Below, in pieces: positions 34,062-42,169 of a stretch of 64,000 bases of DNA. The position numbers and the translations under genes are program-made. The notes beneath the pieces were generated by a model. It did not search any database, was not told the origin of the DNA, and saw only the letters and a program-made list of their open reading frames with translations. Location: NCBI RefSeq assembly GCF_016907915.1, contig NZ_JAFBCW010000010.1:1-64000 (forward strand), given 5' to 3'. The stretch comes from Desulforadius tongensis (GTDB lineage Bacteria > Bacillota > Desulfotomaculia > Desulfotomaculales > Desulfohalotomaculaceae). Every line of letters starts with the position of its first letter. Position 1 is the first letter of the stretch.

Positions 34062-34634
34062 ATGGCACAGAGCTGGGAAGTACGGTTAAGCGGTTCCGGC
34101 GGTCAGGGACTGATATTGGCAGGAATAATCCTGGCCGAAGCGGGAATTTTGGATGGGCAGAACGTGGTGCAGACCCAATCCTACGGGCCTGCCGCCCGCG
34201 GCGGTGCAAGCAAGGCGGAGGTTATTATCAGCCCGGGGGATATTGATTATCCCAAGGTGCTGGCCTGCGACGTGCTGCTGGCGCTAAACCAGGAATCTTG
34301 CATTAAATATTCCGGGGATTTAAAAAATAACAGTGTCACCATTGTTGATTCGTCACTGGTGAAACACATTCCGCCGGTGGCGGGAAAAATTTATCCCCTG
34401 CCCATTACCAAAACAGCCCGCGAAGAAGTGGGCCGCGAACTGGTAGCCAACGTGGTAGCCCTTGGAGCGCTGGTGGGATTAACCGGTGTAGTTTCCCGGG
34501 AAGCGATAACCAATGCGCTGATGGCCCGTGTGCCCAGGGGAACGGAAGAACTGAATGCCAAGGCGCTGGAAGTAGGATTTAAAATGGCCGCAGAAGCCCG
34601 AAACAGCCAAAAGAATGTTCAGCAGGTTAGTTAG
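34062..34634 (+). CDS. korC: 2-oxoacid:ferredoxin oxidoreductase, gamma subunit
   Basis: 190 aa. RLSGSGGQGLILAGIILAEAG and the QTQSYGPAARGGASKAEV motif are typical of the gamma subunit that completes the CoA site. I use ATG 34062, with AAAGGTGGG upstream, rather than GTG 34050 inside the korB end. It closes the korDABC operon, followed by a strong terminator. Confidence 0.9.
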   Translation: MAQSWEVRLSGSGGQGLILAGIILAEAGILDGQNVVQTQSYGPAARGGASKAEVIISPGDIDYPKVLACDVLLALNQESCIKYSGDLKNNSVTIVDSSLVKHIPPVAGKIYPLPITKTAREEVGRELVANVVALGALVGLTGVVSREAITNALMARVPRGTEELNAKALEVGFKMAAEARNSQKNVQQVS

Positions 34635-34649
34635 TAGAGCTTTGTTCAG

Positions 34650-34676
34650 GTGCGCGAAAAGCGCACATTTTTTTTG
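34650..34676 (+). terminator. Intrinsic terminator of korDABC
   Basis: GTGCGC/GCGCAC hairpin with a GAAAA loop and a T9 run. Confidence 0.88.
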
Positions 34677-34728
34677 TCGTAACGCAGCTGCTGGGCATGT
34701 TATTATAATGGTGATGGGGGGGAGAAAT

Positions 34729-36177
34729 GTGCTGGTAAAGAAAGATAACCAGCAGCAGAAAAAGTACCGGCTGCAGCAGGAACTGGAAAAATTATTCATT
34801 GAGGAATGGGGTGGGCCGCGCAGCGAACTGGCCCTGGTTTACCTGCGCCAAAATGTTATTCCCCGGCTGGTATCCTGTATAATCACCAATCACCATTATT
34901 TAGAGAATAATACCTTCTTGGATATATTAGCCAATAAGTTAAATACAGAATTTGCTTACCCACCGGCCTTTGCCGAAGGACTGTCCGCAGATGTGGTAAA
35001 TACAGCCATAAAGGTGCTGGGCAGGCATGAAACGCCCCAAAACCACCCCTGGCACCCCTGGGAAGTAATACTGCGCATGCTGACCATAGGCAAAAGCATC
35101 AATGACATTGTTGAAAAAACCTGTTTTTCAGAATCATACATTGAAGTTTTCCGCAAAAAATATCTGAATTTCTCCAAAGCAGCCCAGGGGGAGGGGGAAT
35201 GGTCTGATGATTTTGCCCGCCTGCCGGAACTGGGCGGTTACGGCAGCCAGCTGATAAGATTTATGGAAGACTTTAGAAGGCGATTTAAAGTATTTAAAAA
35301 CTATTACGCCCGGCTGCAGGCGGAGCAGGTTATATTTGACCTGGAACTGCCGGTTGATGCCGGCAGGCTGCTGCGTTTATTGGAAGGCATGTATCATTTG
35401 GAAGGGCGGTTTACCCGCGGTGAAATGATACGGCTGCTGACAGAGAAAACGGGCCGGGCGGTTAATCAATGCAGCGGCATGCTGGCTGACCGGGATAAAG
35501 GTGAAGTGACAGAACTAATAGATAAACTGATAGAAAATCACTGGTTGGTATCTTCCGGCGGCAGTGACACGAAGCTGTTTTTAGCACCCAAAGGGGCCCG
35601 GCTGGTGGTACCTGTTTTGGCTCCCCGGTTGGCCGGAGAAATAATGGAAATATTACGTTCAAATAAAAGCAGCCGCATCTCATGCGCCGCAGAACTGCTG
35701 ATGGGAAAAAATCCTGAAGTGGTGGTTCATGTCATTAAGCAGCTGGTGCAGCAGCAGGATCCGGTGGTTCCGGTTTTATTTAAAGCCCTGTTTCACAAGG
35801 TGAGCAAGCCGGTGCTGTTAGAAATCATCGCCGGGTGCGGTGAGCTGGGTGGAAACACTGCCGCTGAATTGTTAACCGGGGCATTACAGCACCGGGACAG
35901 CATGGTGCGGGTAAAAGCCTGCCAATCCATTGGTAAGCTGGGGGATAGATCCTTCTATTTTCATTTAATCGGTGCCCTGCAGGACAAGGTGCCGCTGGTG
36001 AGGGAAAACGCCGTTAAGGCCCTGGGTATGCTGGGAATGCAGCCGGCTGTTAGTCACCTGGAAAAGGTGATGAATAATCCCGAAGAGTCACCCTCTGTAC
36101 GGCACGGGGCCAGGGAAGCCATAAGCCAATTAAAAGCGGCGCCGGAAAAAAATAGGCAGGGTGATCCGCTGACCTAA
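34729..36177 (+). CDS. HEAT-repeat protein of unknown function
   Basis: 482 aa with no signal peptide. The last ~170 residues are alpha-helical HEAT/PBS-lyase repeats (DSMVRVKACQSIGKLGD, VPLVRENAVKALGMLG, SPSVRHGAREAISQL). The N-terminal 300 residues are helical and not recognised; a stretch about 195-300 (MYHLEGRFTRGEMIRLLTEK ... ENHWLVSSGG) looks like a winged-helix module. GTG 34729 is preferred: GGGGGGAG ends 6 bases upstream. A regulatory or scaffold role is possible. It lies after korDABC but behind that operon's terminator. Confidence 0.65.
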   Translation: MLVKKDNQQQKKYRLQQELEKLFIEEWGGPRSELALVYLRQNVIPRLVSCIITNHHYLENNTFLDILANKLNTEFAYPPAFAEGLSADVVNTAIKVLGRHETPQNHPWHPWEVILRMLTIGKSINDIVEKTCFSESYIEVFRKKYLNFSKAAQGEGEWSDDFARLPELGGYGSQLIRFMEDFRRRFKVFKNYYARLQAEQVIFDLELPVDAGRLLRLLEGMYHLEGRFTRGEMIRLLTEKTGRAVNQCSGMLADRDKGEVTELIDKLIENHWLVSSGGSDTKLFLAPKGARLVVPVLAPRLAGEIMEILRSNKSSRISCAAELLMGKNPEVVVHVIKQLVQQQDPVVPVLFKALFHKVSKPVLLEIIAGCGELGGNTAAELLTGALQHRDSMVRVKACQSIGKLGDRSFYFHLIGALQDKVPLVRENAVKALGMLGMQPAVSHLEKVMNNPEESPSVRHGAREAISQLKAAPEKNRQGDPLT

Positions 36178-36184
36178 CCCTGCC
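36144..36184 (-). terminator. Terminator of ktrB overlapping the HEAT gene end
   Basis: GGCAGGGT/ACCCTGCC hairpin (36155-36184) followed on the minus strand by TATTTTTTT. Its sequence lies inside the last codons of the convergent HEAT-repeat gene. Confidence 0.7.
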
Positions 36185-36199
36185 TGTAAAGGCTTCACC

Positions 36200-37564
36200 T
36201 TAACCAACAATAATCCGTTCTTTAACGTAATGGATTTTTGATTTTCTGCCCGGTCTGTGGGGTAAAAGCAGCAGTGATAATAAACCGATTCTCCCGATAA
36301 ACATTAGTAATATGAGAATGATTTTGCTGGCCGTGCTCAGCTGCGGAGTAATGCCCAGGGACAAACCGGTGGTTCCGAAGGCCGAGCATACTTCAAAAAG
36401 CACCTGGGTGGCAGAAAACGGCTCAATTTCCAGTATTGCCACCGTTGAGAAAAATACCAGTATAATGGCCAGCGTGAAAACTGCGTAAGAGCGGTGTATA
36501 TCTTCCGCATACAGCTCCCGCTTAAATACCTGCACGTTTTCTTTATCCCGCCAGAATGTAAAAATACTCATTAAAACTACTGCAAATGTGGTGGTACGGA
36601 TACCGCCCCCGCAGCTGCTGGGAGAGGCGCCGATAAACATCAGCAGGCAGAAGAACATTAACGTGGCATTGTGAAACTGGGTAATATCATAGGTTGAAAA
36701 TCCGCCGTTGCGGGTGGTTAAGGATTGGAAAAGGGCCACCGCTATTTTTTGATGCCACGGTAAACTGTTTAAGGAACTTCCCGCTTCGCCAATAAGAACT
36801 ACCAAAAAACCCACCACCAGTAAAGCAAAGAACGTCAGCGTGGTAACCTTGGTAAATAGAGAAAACCGGCGGCGGTATAATATTTTACACCGTATCTCCA
36901 GTAAGACCGGAAAACCGATGGCTCCCAGGATTAACAGTACAGCGATAACTGTGTGTAAAAAGTAATCCTGGGGAAAACCCTGCAGGCTGTCGCCGAACAG
37001 ATCAAAGCCGGCGTTGGTAAAAGCTGACAGAGCGTGAAATACCCCCAGTTTTAAAGCGGTTTTAAATTCATAGGCATAGTGAAAATAAAAATGGCCGGTA
37101 AGTATTACTGCGGCTATTAATTCCAAAAATACAGCCAGTTTAAGTATAAAGAGCATCAGCACCACCAAACCTTCCAGTGAGGTTTGGTTTTGATCTACTT
37201 TAATTAACATGCGTCCGCGCAGGTTTATCTGCCGGCCAAACACCACGTACATTAATGTACCCAGTGTCATAATACCGATACCGCCGAACTGCAGCCAGAT
37301 CATTAGAATGGCCAAACCAACATTGCTGAACGTTTCGTTGGTGGCGGTAACGGTTAACCCGGTAACACTGATGGCGCTGGTGGCGGTAAACAGCGCGTCG
37401 ATGAAAGATAATTCCACGCCGGGTTGAAGGGAAATGGGCAGGCTCAGTAACAGGGTGCCCAGCAGGGCAAAGGATAAATAACCGATAACAATTAATTGTA
37501 CAGGAGTGATTTTGCTCTTTTTGACATTAAATCCCTTGGGCCTGGTTTTGCTTTCTGCTATCAT
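36200..37564 (-). CDS. ktrB: Trk/Ktr-type potassium transporter membrane subunit
   Basis: 454 aa with the four pore loops of the KtrB/TrkH family, each with its selectivity-filter Gly: TSAISVTGLTV, SAFTNAGFDLF, TTRNGGFSTYD and SAFGTTGLSLG. The conserved Arg of the last membrane segment is in MFIGRIG. It imports K+ (with Na+ or H+) and needs a KtrA/TrkA regulatory subunit, which is not adjacent. The start ATG has AAGGAGAAG upstream. Confidence 0.93.
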   Translation of the reverse strand: MIAESKTRPKGFNVKKSKITPVQLIVIGYLSFALLGTLLLSLPISLQPGVELSFIDALFTATSAISVTGLTVTATNETFSNVGLAILMIWLQFGGIGIMTLGTLMYVVFGRQINLRGRMLIKVDQNQTSLEGLVVLMLFILKLAVFLELIAAVILTGHFYFHYAYEFKTALKLGVFHALSAFTNAGFDLFGDSLQGFPQDYFLHTVIAVLLILGAIGFPVLLEIRCKILYRRRFSLFTKVTTLTFFALLVVGFLVVLIGEAGSSLNSLPWHQKIAVALFQSLTTRNGGFSTYDITQFHNATLMFFCLLMFIGASPSSCGGGIRTTTFAVVLMSIFTFWRDKENVQVFKRELYAEDIHRSYAVFTLAIILVFFSTVAILEIEPFSATQVLFEVCSAFGTTGLSLGITPQLSTASKIILILLMFIGRIGLLSLLLLPHRPGRKSKIHYVKERIIVG

Positions 37565-37768
37565 AATGGTAATCTTCTCCTTGGAATATTATACAAAGAT
37601 TATTTTACCTTTACTTTTTCCGCTATACAAGTGCCTTATGAAATTAAAGCTTTGCAGCAGATTTTGCAGTGCAACCGGAGGCGAATTACTTGACGAATAT
37701 TTTGGAAAAATGCAATAATATAGTTAAAAAATAATATACTTAAAAATATGAATATGGGTGGTGCAAGA

Positions 37769-38689
37769 ATGGAAATCAGAGATTTAGCAATAATTGGCGG
37801 GGGGCCGGCAGGACTGACTGCAGGGCTGTATGCCGCCCGGGCAGCATTAAATACAGTGTTATTCGAAAGGGGCATGCCTGGCGGTCAGGCTGCTTCCACC
37901 GAGCGTATTGAAAACTATCCCGGCTTTCCAGAGGGTATAGATGGACCTGAATTAGCCATTAAAATGTCAGAACAAGCCCAGCGCTTTGGCTGTGAAATAA
38001 TTTACTCTGATGTAGACAAGTTGGAACGGCAGGAAAAGGGATTTAAAATTACATATGGGGAAAATGAGCTGCTGGCCAAAGCTGTAATTTTGGCCACCGG
38101 GGCAAAACCCAAATTCCTGGGGGTAAAGGGAGAAAAAGAATTTCACGGCCGGGGTGTATCCTACTGCGCCACATGTGACGGTGCATTTTTCCGGGACGGT
38201 ACACTGGCTGTAATAGGCGGTGGCGATGCCGCGGTTGAAGAAGCAATCTTTTTAACCAAGTTTGCCGCCAAAGTATATATTGTGCACCGGCGGGGTGAAC
38301 TGCGGGCCGCTAAAATACTGCAGCAGCGGGCCTTTGATAACCCTAAAATTGAACTGGTTTGGCATTCGGTGCTGGAAGAAGTTAAAGGCGGTCAAAAAGT
38401 AGAGAGCGTGCTGTTAAAAGATGTTCGTACCGGTGAAAAGAAAGAAATCGCCGTGGACGGGGTATTTATATACGTGGGCACCGAGGCCAACTCCAACCTG
38501 TTGAAAGATCTGGTGGAATTAGATGCAAACGGCTATGTTAAAGCCCAGGAAGACACCGCTACCGGTGTGCCGGGGTTATATGTAGCGGGTGATTTGCGTA
38601 AAAAACCACTGCGCCAGGTTGTTACCGCCGTGGCAGACGGTGCGGTGGCGGTGGCCCAGGTGGAAAAGTACCTCTCTTCCCTGGAATAA
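37769..38689 (+). CDS. trxB: Thioredoxin reductase
   Basis: 306 aa. FAD motif GGGPAGLTAGLYAARA, redox-active CATCDG (about residues 135-140), NAD(P)-binding GGGDAAVEEA and the C-terminal GLYVAGDLR...QVVTAVADGAVAV are all as in TrxB. It reduces thioredoxin; in Clostridia-type anaerobes some accept ferredoxin or NADH instead of NADPH. HRRGELRAAK keeps the Arg residues usually linked to NADPH use. ATG 37769 is preferred over 37748 by family N-terminus and spacing to GGTGGTG. Confidence 0.92.
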   Translation: MEIRDLAIIGGGPAGLTAGLYAARAALNTVLFERGMPGGQAASTERIENYPGFPEGIDGPELAIKMSEQAQRFGCEIIYSDVDKLERQEKGFKITYGENELLAKAVILATGAKPKFLGVKGEKEFHGRGVSYCATCDGAFFRDGTLAVIGGGDAAVEEAIFLTKFAAKVYIVHRRGELRAAKILQQRAFDNPKIELVWHSVLEEVKGGQKVESVLLKDVRTGEKKEIAVDGVFIYVGTEANSNLLKDLVELDANGYVKAQEDTATGVPGLYVAGDLRKKPLRQVVTAVADGAVAVAQVEKYLSSLE

Positions 38690-38789
38690 AAAATGCTGTA
38701 TCAGGAAAGATACAGCGATAAAGGGAGAGGAGATTAGAAACGGTAATTCCGGTGTTAGATTTAGTATAACCAATATAGGCAATGTTTAT

Positions 38790-38816
38790 AAAAAGGGCTG
38801 AGCAGCCCTTTTTTTT
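38790..38816 (+). terminator. Terminator downstream of trxB
   Basis: AAAAAGGGCT/AGCCCTTTTTTTT. A second small hairpin GCTGTATC/GATACAGC follows the trxB stop (about 38695-38716). Confidence 0.8.
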
Positions 38817-38829
38817 ACTTTTTACGGCC

Positions 38830-38880
38830 TTGTCAACGAACATTTGTTTTGTATAATATATACTACAAACAAATGTTCCG
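38830..38880 (+). promoter_or_regulatory. SOS promoter with two LexA boxes
   Basis: TTGTCA (38830-38835), 16 bases, TATAAT (38852-38857). CGAACATTTGTTTT (38837-38850) lies in the spacer and CAAACAAATGTTCC (38866-38879) just after the -10; each fits the Firmicute LexA box CGAAC-N4-GTTYG, in opposite orientation. LexA bound here would shut the promoter, so the genes should be induced by DNA damage. Confidence 0.82.
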
Positions 38881-38892
38881 GAGGTGTTTGGT

Positions 38893-40800
38893 ATGAGTGT
38901 TCACTGGCAGCGGATATTGAAAATATCAGTACACGGCGGTTTTATGGATGGACAGGAAATTGAATTCAGCCCCCATTTAAATTGTTTGATTGGCGGCCGG
39001 GGTTCCGGCAAAAGCACGGTGGTGGAATTACTGCGTTACGCCCTGGATTGTGTACCCGGTGACCAAGTTTTTAAAAAACGCAGCCAGCGGCATGTTCAGG
39101 CTGTGCTCGGCGGCGGTACTGTTACCGTTACGGTACAGTCTGCCGGGGGAAGCATTTATAAAATAAAGCGGCAGATGGGATACAGGCCCCAGGTGCTGGA
39201 TGAAAAGGGCCGGCCGCTGGGGCTGGAGCTGCACCACAGCCTGCAGTTTCCCTTAATGGTATTTGGTCAAAGCGAACTGGAACAGGTGGCAGATGATGCT
39301 GCGGCCAGGTTGGCGGTGCTGGACGGCATGATTCCGGAGCGGCAGAGGTATACCGGTGCCACCAATCAGCTGCGGCGGCAGCTGGAAACCATTCGGCCGG
39401 AGGTGGCGGCGCTGGAGGAAAAAATAAAGCAGCTGGAGCAAAAAACCAAGCTGATACCCGGCTTGAAAGAACGGCTTAAAGAGCTGGAAGAGTATGATTT
39501 AGACGGCCTAATGGCCAGGCGGCAGCAGCGGGAACAGGAACGGTTTTGGCTGAGGGAACTGTACCGGGAGACGCAGAGAAAACAGCGTTATTATAGACAA
39601 AAAGCTGCTGAATTAACCTTTACCATGCCGGAACGGTTTGAGAGTTGGGCCAATGCTCACCTGATAGAACAGGCCCTTTCGGCCTTTGCCGGGATGCTGG
39701 AAAGAGAGAAAAAGAAATTTTCCACCCTGGCGGTGGAGTGGGAAAAACTGCACTATCAACTGGAACCGCTGCAAAACGAACTTGCTGACCGGCACCGGGA
39801 AGCAGAGGAGCAGGACCGCCCGCTGGTGGGCAAATTGTATGGACAAAATTTGGCCAAAGCGATGGATGAGCGCAGTGAGTGCACCGGTATGCTGCTGGAA
39901 CTGGAACAGTTGGAAAGACAGTTAAAGGAAAAGCAGCAAAAATTAAACCACCTCAACGGGGAAAGAAAAAAATGGCTGGCAGAGCTGGAGGAACTGGAGA
40001 GGGAGCTTTTTGTACTGCGCAGTGAAGCAGCCCGGCAGGCCGGTGAGCAGATGGGTGAAAAGTTAAGAGTTACCGTGTCCCGCCAGGGGGACTGCCGGCA
40101 TTACCGCCGCTTTCTGGCGGATATACTGGCCGCTAGCGGCCTGCATTATAATCGGCTGGTGGAGCTCATCGTCACCCAAGTACCACCGGGCCTCTTGGCC
40201 CAAATAATTAGAAACAGGGAATCACACCTGCTGGTAACCCTTGCTGGGTTGGATGAAGACCGGGCCGACAAAGTAATGAATTCTTTAAGCAGCCGCTTAA
40301 CGCCGGAACTTTTATTAGAACTGGAGGAAATGCCGGTGGCCGATTGGGTGGAGGTGGAACTGCTGGACGGCCATACCTGGAAGCCCAGTGATATACTTTC
40401 CAAAGGACAGCGCTGCACCGCCATCCTGCCCCTTTTACTGCTGGACAGCTCGCAGCCCTTAATTATAGACCAGCCCGAGGACCATTTAGATAATGCCTAT
40501 ATATACAGTACGGTGGTGCCGGCGTTGAAAAAAATTAAAACCGGCCGGCAGATAATACTGGCCACCCACAACGCCAACATTCCGGTGCTGGGCCGGGCGG
40601 AAAAAAATATCGTATTGGATTCCAACGGCCGGAGGGGATGGGTGGCCTGCAGCGGCGGTTTGGAAAAACAGCAGGTACTGGAACTGTTGGAACTGCTTTT
40701 AGAAGGGGGAGCCGGTGCGCTGCAGAGCCGGTTAGAAACATACCGTCAAAGGGGTGAAGCCGGTGGGGGAAGAAAAACGAGCCCGGTATGTGATTTTTAA
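38893..40800 (+). CDS. SOS-controlled SMC-like AAA/ABC ATPase
   Basis: 635 aa. Walker A GGRGSGKST at residues 34-42, a long coiled-coil middle (about 150-390, Leu/Glu/Lys/Arg-rich), then ABC signature LSKGQR near 502, Walker B PLIIDQPEDHLDN near 520-533 and the His motif ATHNANIPV. This is the RecF/SbcC/SMC head layout and resembles TrlF-type ATPases, here without a PHP domain. It probably acts on DNA or DNA-bound complexes after damage. ATG 38893 with GGAGGTG upstream. The two LexA boxes place it in the SOS regulon. It overlaps the next gene. Confidence 0.8.
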   Translation: MSVHWQRILKISVHGGFMDGQEIEFSPHLNCLIGGRGSGKSTVVELLRYALDCVPGDQVFKKRSQRHVQAVLGGGTVTVTVQSAGGSIYKIKRQMGYRPQVLDEKGRPLGLELHHSLQFPLMVFGQSELEQVADDAAARLAVLDGMIPERQRYTGATNQLRRQLETIRPEVAALEEKIKQLEQKTKLIPGLKERLKELEEYDLDGLMARRQQREQERFWLRELYRETQRKQRYYRQKAAELTFTMPERFESWANAHLIEQALSAFAGMLEREKKKFSTLAVEWEKLHYQLEPLQNELADRHREAEEQDRPLVGKLYGQNLAKAMDERSECTGMLLELEQLERQLKEKQQKLNHLNGERKKWLAELEELERELFVLRSEAARQAGEQMGEKLRVTVSRQGDCRHYRRFLADILAASGLHYNRLVELIVTQVPPGLLAQIIRNRESHLLVTLAGLDEDRADKVMNSLSSRLTPELLLELEEMPVADWVEVELLDGHTWKPSDILSKGQRCTAILPLLLLDSSQPLIIDQPEDHLDNAYIYSTVVPALKKIKTGRQIILATHNANIPVLGRAEKNIVLDSNGRRGWVACSGGLEKQQVLELLELLLEGGAGALQSRLETYRQRGEAGGGRKTSPVCDF

Positions 40801-41416
40801 TGAGCAGTATATTAACAGACTGGCTGCTGCCGCCGGCAGTGCCCGGGCGGAAGAAAGATTAAAAGCGGTGCTGGCACTGCAAAAACTGCCGGGGGGCATA
40901 TCTATGCCGCTGTTAAATAAAATGATTAACGACAGCAGCCCCTGGGTGCGGCACCACGCCCGCCGGGCGCAGCGCCTGGTGCAAAAGAAAACAAACCCCG
41001 GGGTGGTTAAATATTCCCGGCAGCAAAATACCAGTGCGGTAATCAAAGAAGAGCCCGGCCGAATAAAAATACTGCTGGAAAAACAGCCTTTCATCTTCCC
41101 CCACCTGCTGATTGACAGCGGTAAAGGTATGGTACGGGTAAATGATAAACCGGTTCGGCTTACGGCAGCGGAGTTTAGGCTGCTGCTGACCTTGGCTGAA
41201 AATCAGGGCTGCTATGTGTCCAAAGACAGGCTTTACGCCCTGGCGGTGGACGACGGGGCGGCAGTGGGTAACGACACCGCGTTAAAGACCCATATTAAAA
41301 GAATACGCCAAAAACTGGGTGACGACGGGCGGAATCAAAAATATATACAGTGTTTTAAAAGATACGGTTACCGCCTGCGTGAAGATATAGATGTAAAGAT
41401 CAGCTCCCGGGACTGA
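40763..41416 (+). CDS. HEAT-like / OmpR-type winged-helix DNA-binding protein
   Basis: 217 aa. Residues 1-75 form two or three HEAT-like helices (ERLKAVLALQKLPGG; SSPWVRHHARRAQRL). Residues 115-210 are an OmpR/PhoB-type winged helix (VRVNDKPVRLTAAEFRLLLTLAENQG ... LKTHIKRIRQKLGDD ... GYRLRED, in three parts). No receiver domain with a phosphorylated Asp is present, so it is not a standard response regulator. It overlaps the ATPase gene by 38 bases and shares its LexA promoter. GTG 40763 with AAAGGGG nine bases upstream; GTG 40754 is also possible. Confidence 0.78.
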   Translation: MGEEKRARYVIFNEQYINRLAAAAGSARAEERLKAVLALQKLPGGISMPLLNKMINDSSPWVRHHARRAQRLVQKKTNPGVVKYSRQQNTSAVIKEEPGRIKILLEKQPFIFPHLLIDSGKGMVRVNDKPVRLTAAEFRLLLTLAENQGCYVSKDRLYALAVDDGAAVGNDTALKTHIKRIRQKLGDDGRNQKYIQCFKRYGYRLREDIDVKISSRD

Positions 41417-41440
41417 AATTTTCCCGGGAGCTGATTTTTA
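41399..41440 (+). terminator. Terminator of the SOS gene pair
   Basis: ATCAGCTCCCGGGA/TCCCGGGAGCTGAT hairpin followed by T5. It includes the last codons of the winged-helix gene. Confidence 0.85.
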
Positions 41441-41448
41441 GGTATACG

Positions 41449-41503
41449 ACCTAAAAGTTACCGTAAAGTCACCGCCGCGGCACCGTAACTTCACCCTCTG
41501 GTT
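41449..41503 (+). repeat. 11-bp periodic direct repeats (OmpR-type binding array)
   Basis: Five consecutive 11-bp units each start with ACC: ACCTAAAAGTT, ACCGTAAAGTC, ACCGCCGCGGC, ACCGTAACTTC, ACCCTCTGGTT (starts 41449, 41460, 41471, 41482, 41493). Units 1, 2 and 4 are close copies. An 11-bp direct-repeat period is how OmpR/PhoB winged helices bind in tandem. The array sits between the winged-helix gene and the next gene at 41545. Confidence 0.6.
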
Positions 41504-41544
41504 TTATAGTGAGCTAAATATATAAAGCCGAGGGAGGTTTTTTA

Positions 41545-42081
41545 ATGAGCAGTAAAAGCAAATTACCCCCATTGTTAATGTTCATTCCCAGGTATATCGA
41601 CGGCAGCGGTGATATTACCGAACTTGTTACCACGGAAGGAGCAGCACTGCGGGATTATCGCGGCATACGCAGCGTGCGTGCTGCCCTGTGCAGGCAGCAT
41701 GCCGTTGATTACACGGCGCTGCGCAGCATTTGCCGGGAAATGTGCGGGCCGGGGGTTACCCCGCTGCTGCTGGCCCCGGGTTACACTTTGGTGCCGGTAA
41801 AAACCAGGGAGGCAATGTTTTCCGGTGACCCCTGCTATGGCTATGTAAACTTGGCCCTTGTAACCGCTGTGCAGCCGTTAAACGAGGGAAAATATAGGGC
41901 AGAGATAAAAACCGCCGTTAAAAATATCGGCGTAAAAACATTGACATCGGCCGGTACGGTAAAACAAAACCTGCGCCGGGCAGAACTGCTGCAGAGGTGC
42001 CATTGGCCCGGCGATATATCTCACCGCCTGCAGCGGCAGGAACTGTTAAAGTTAATACTAAAAACAATAAACTTAAATTGA
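41545..42081 (+). CDS. Hypothetical protein, possibly ComK-like
   Basis: 178 aa, soluble. The central segment LLLAPGYTLVPVKTRE followed by GDPCYGYVNL and the C-terminal HRLQRQELLKLIL resemble the order of elements in the competence regulator ComK (a hydrophobic strand, a basic turn, a Gly-Trp/Tyr motif and a late His-Arg-Gln-Glu segment), but overall similarity is low. The N-terminus is different from ComK. The ATG follows GAGGGAGG. The 11-bp repeat array just upstream suggests control by an OmpR-type protein. Treat the function as unknown. Confidence 0.5.
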   Translation: MSSKSKLPPLLMFIPRYIDGSGDITELVTTEGAALRDYRGIRSVRAALCRQHAVDYTALRSICREMCGPGVTPLLLAPGYTLVPVKTREAMFSGDPCYGYVNLALVTAVQPLNEGKYRAEIKTAVKNIGVKTLTSAGTVKQNLRRAELLQRCHWPGDISHRLQRQELLKLILKTINLN

Positions 42082-42169
42082 GAAATATTAAAGCATATTA
42101 CTTAAATTAGTGATATATTTATTAGTAACATTAATAGTAAAATATGTTTATCCAGGGGAGGGGAGTAAA

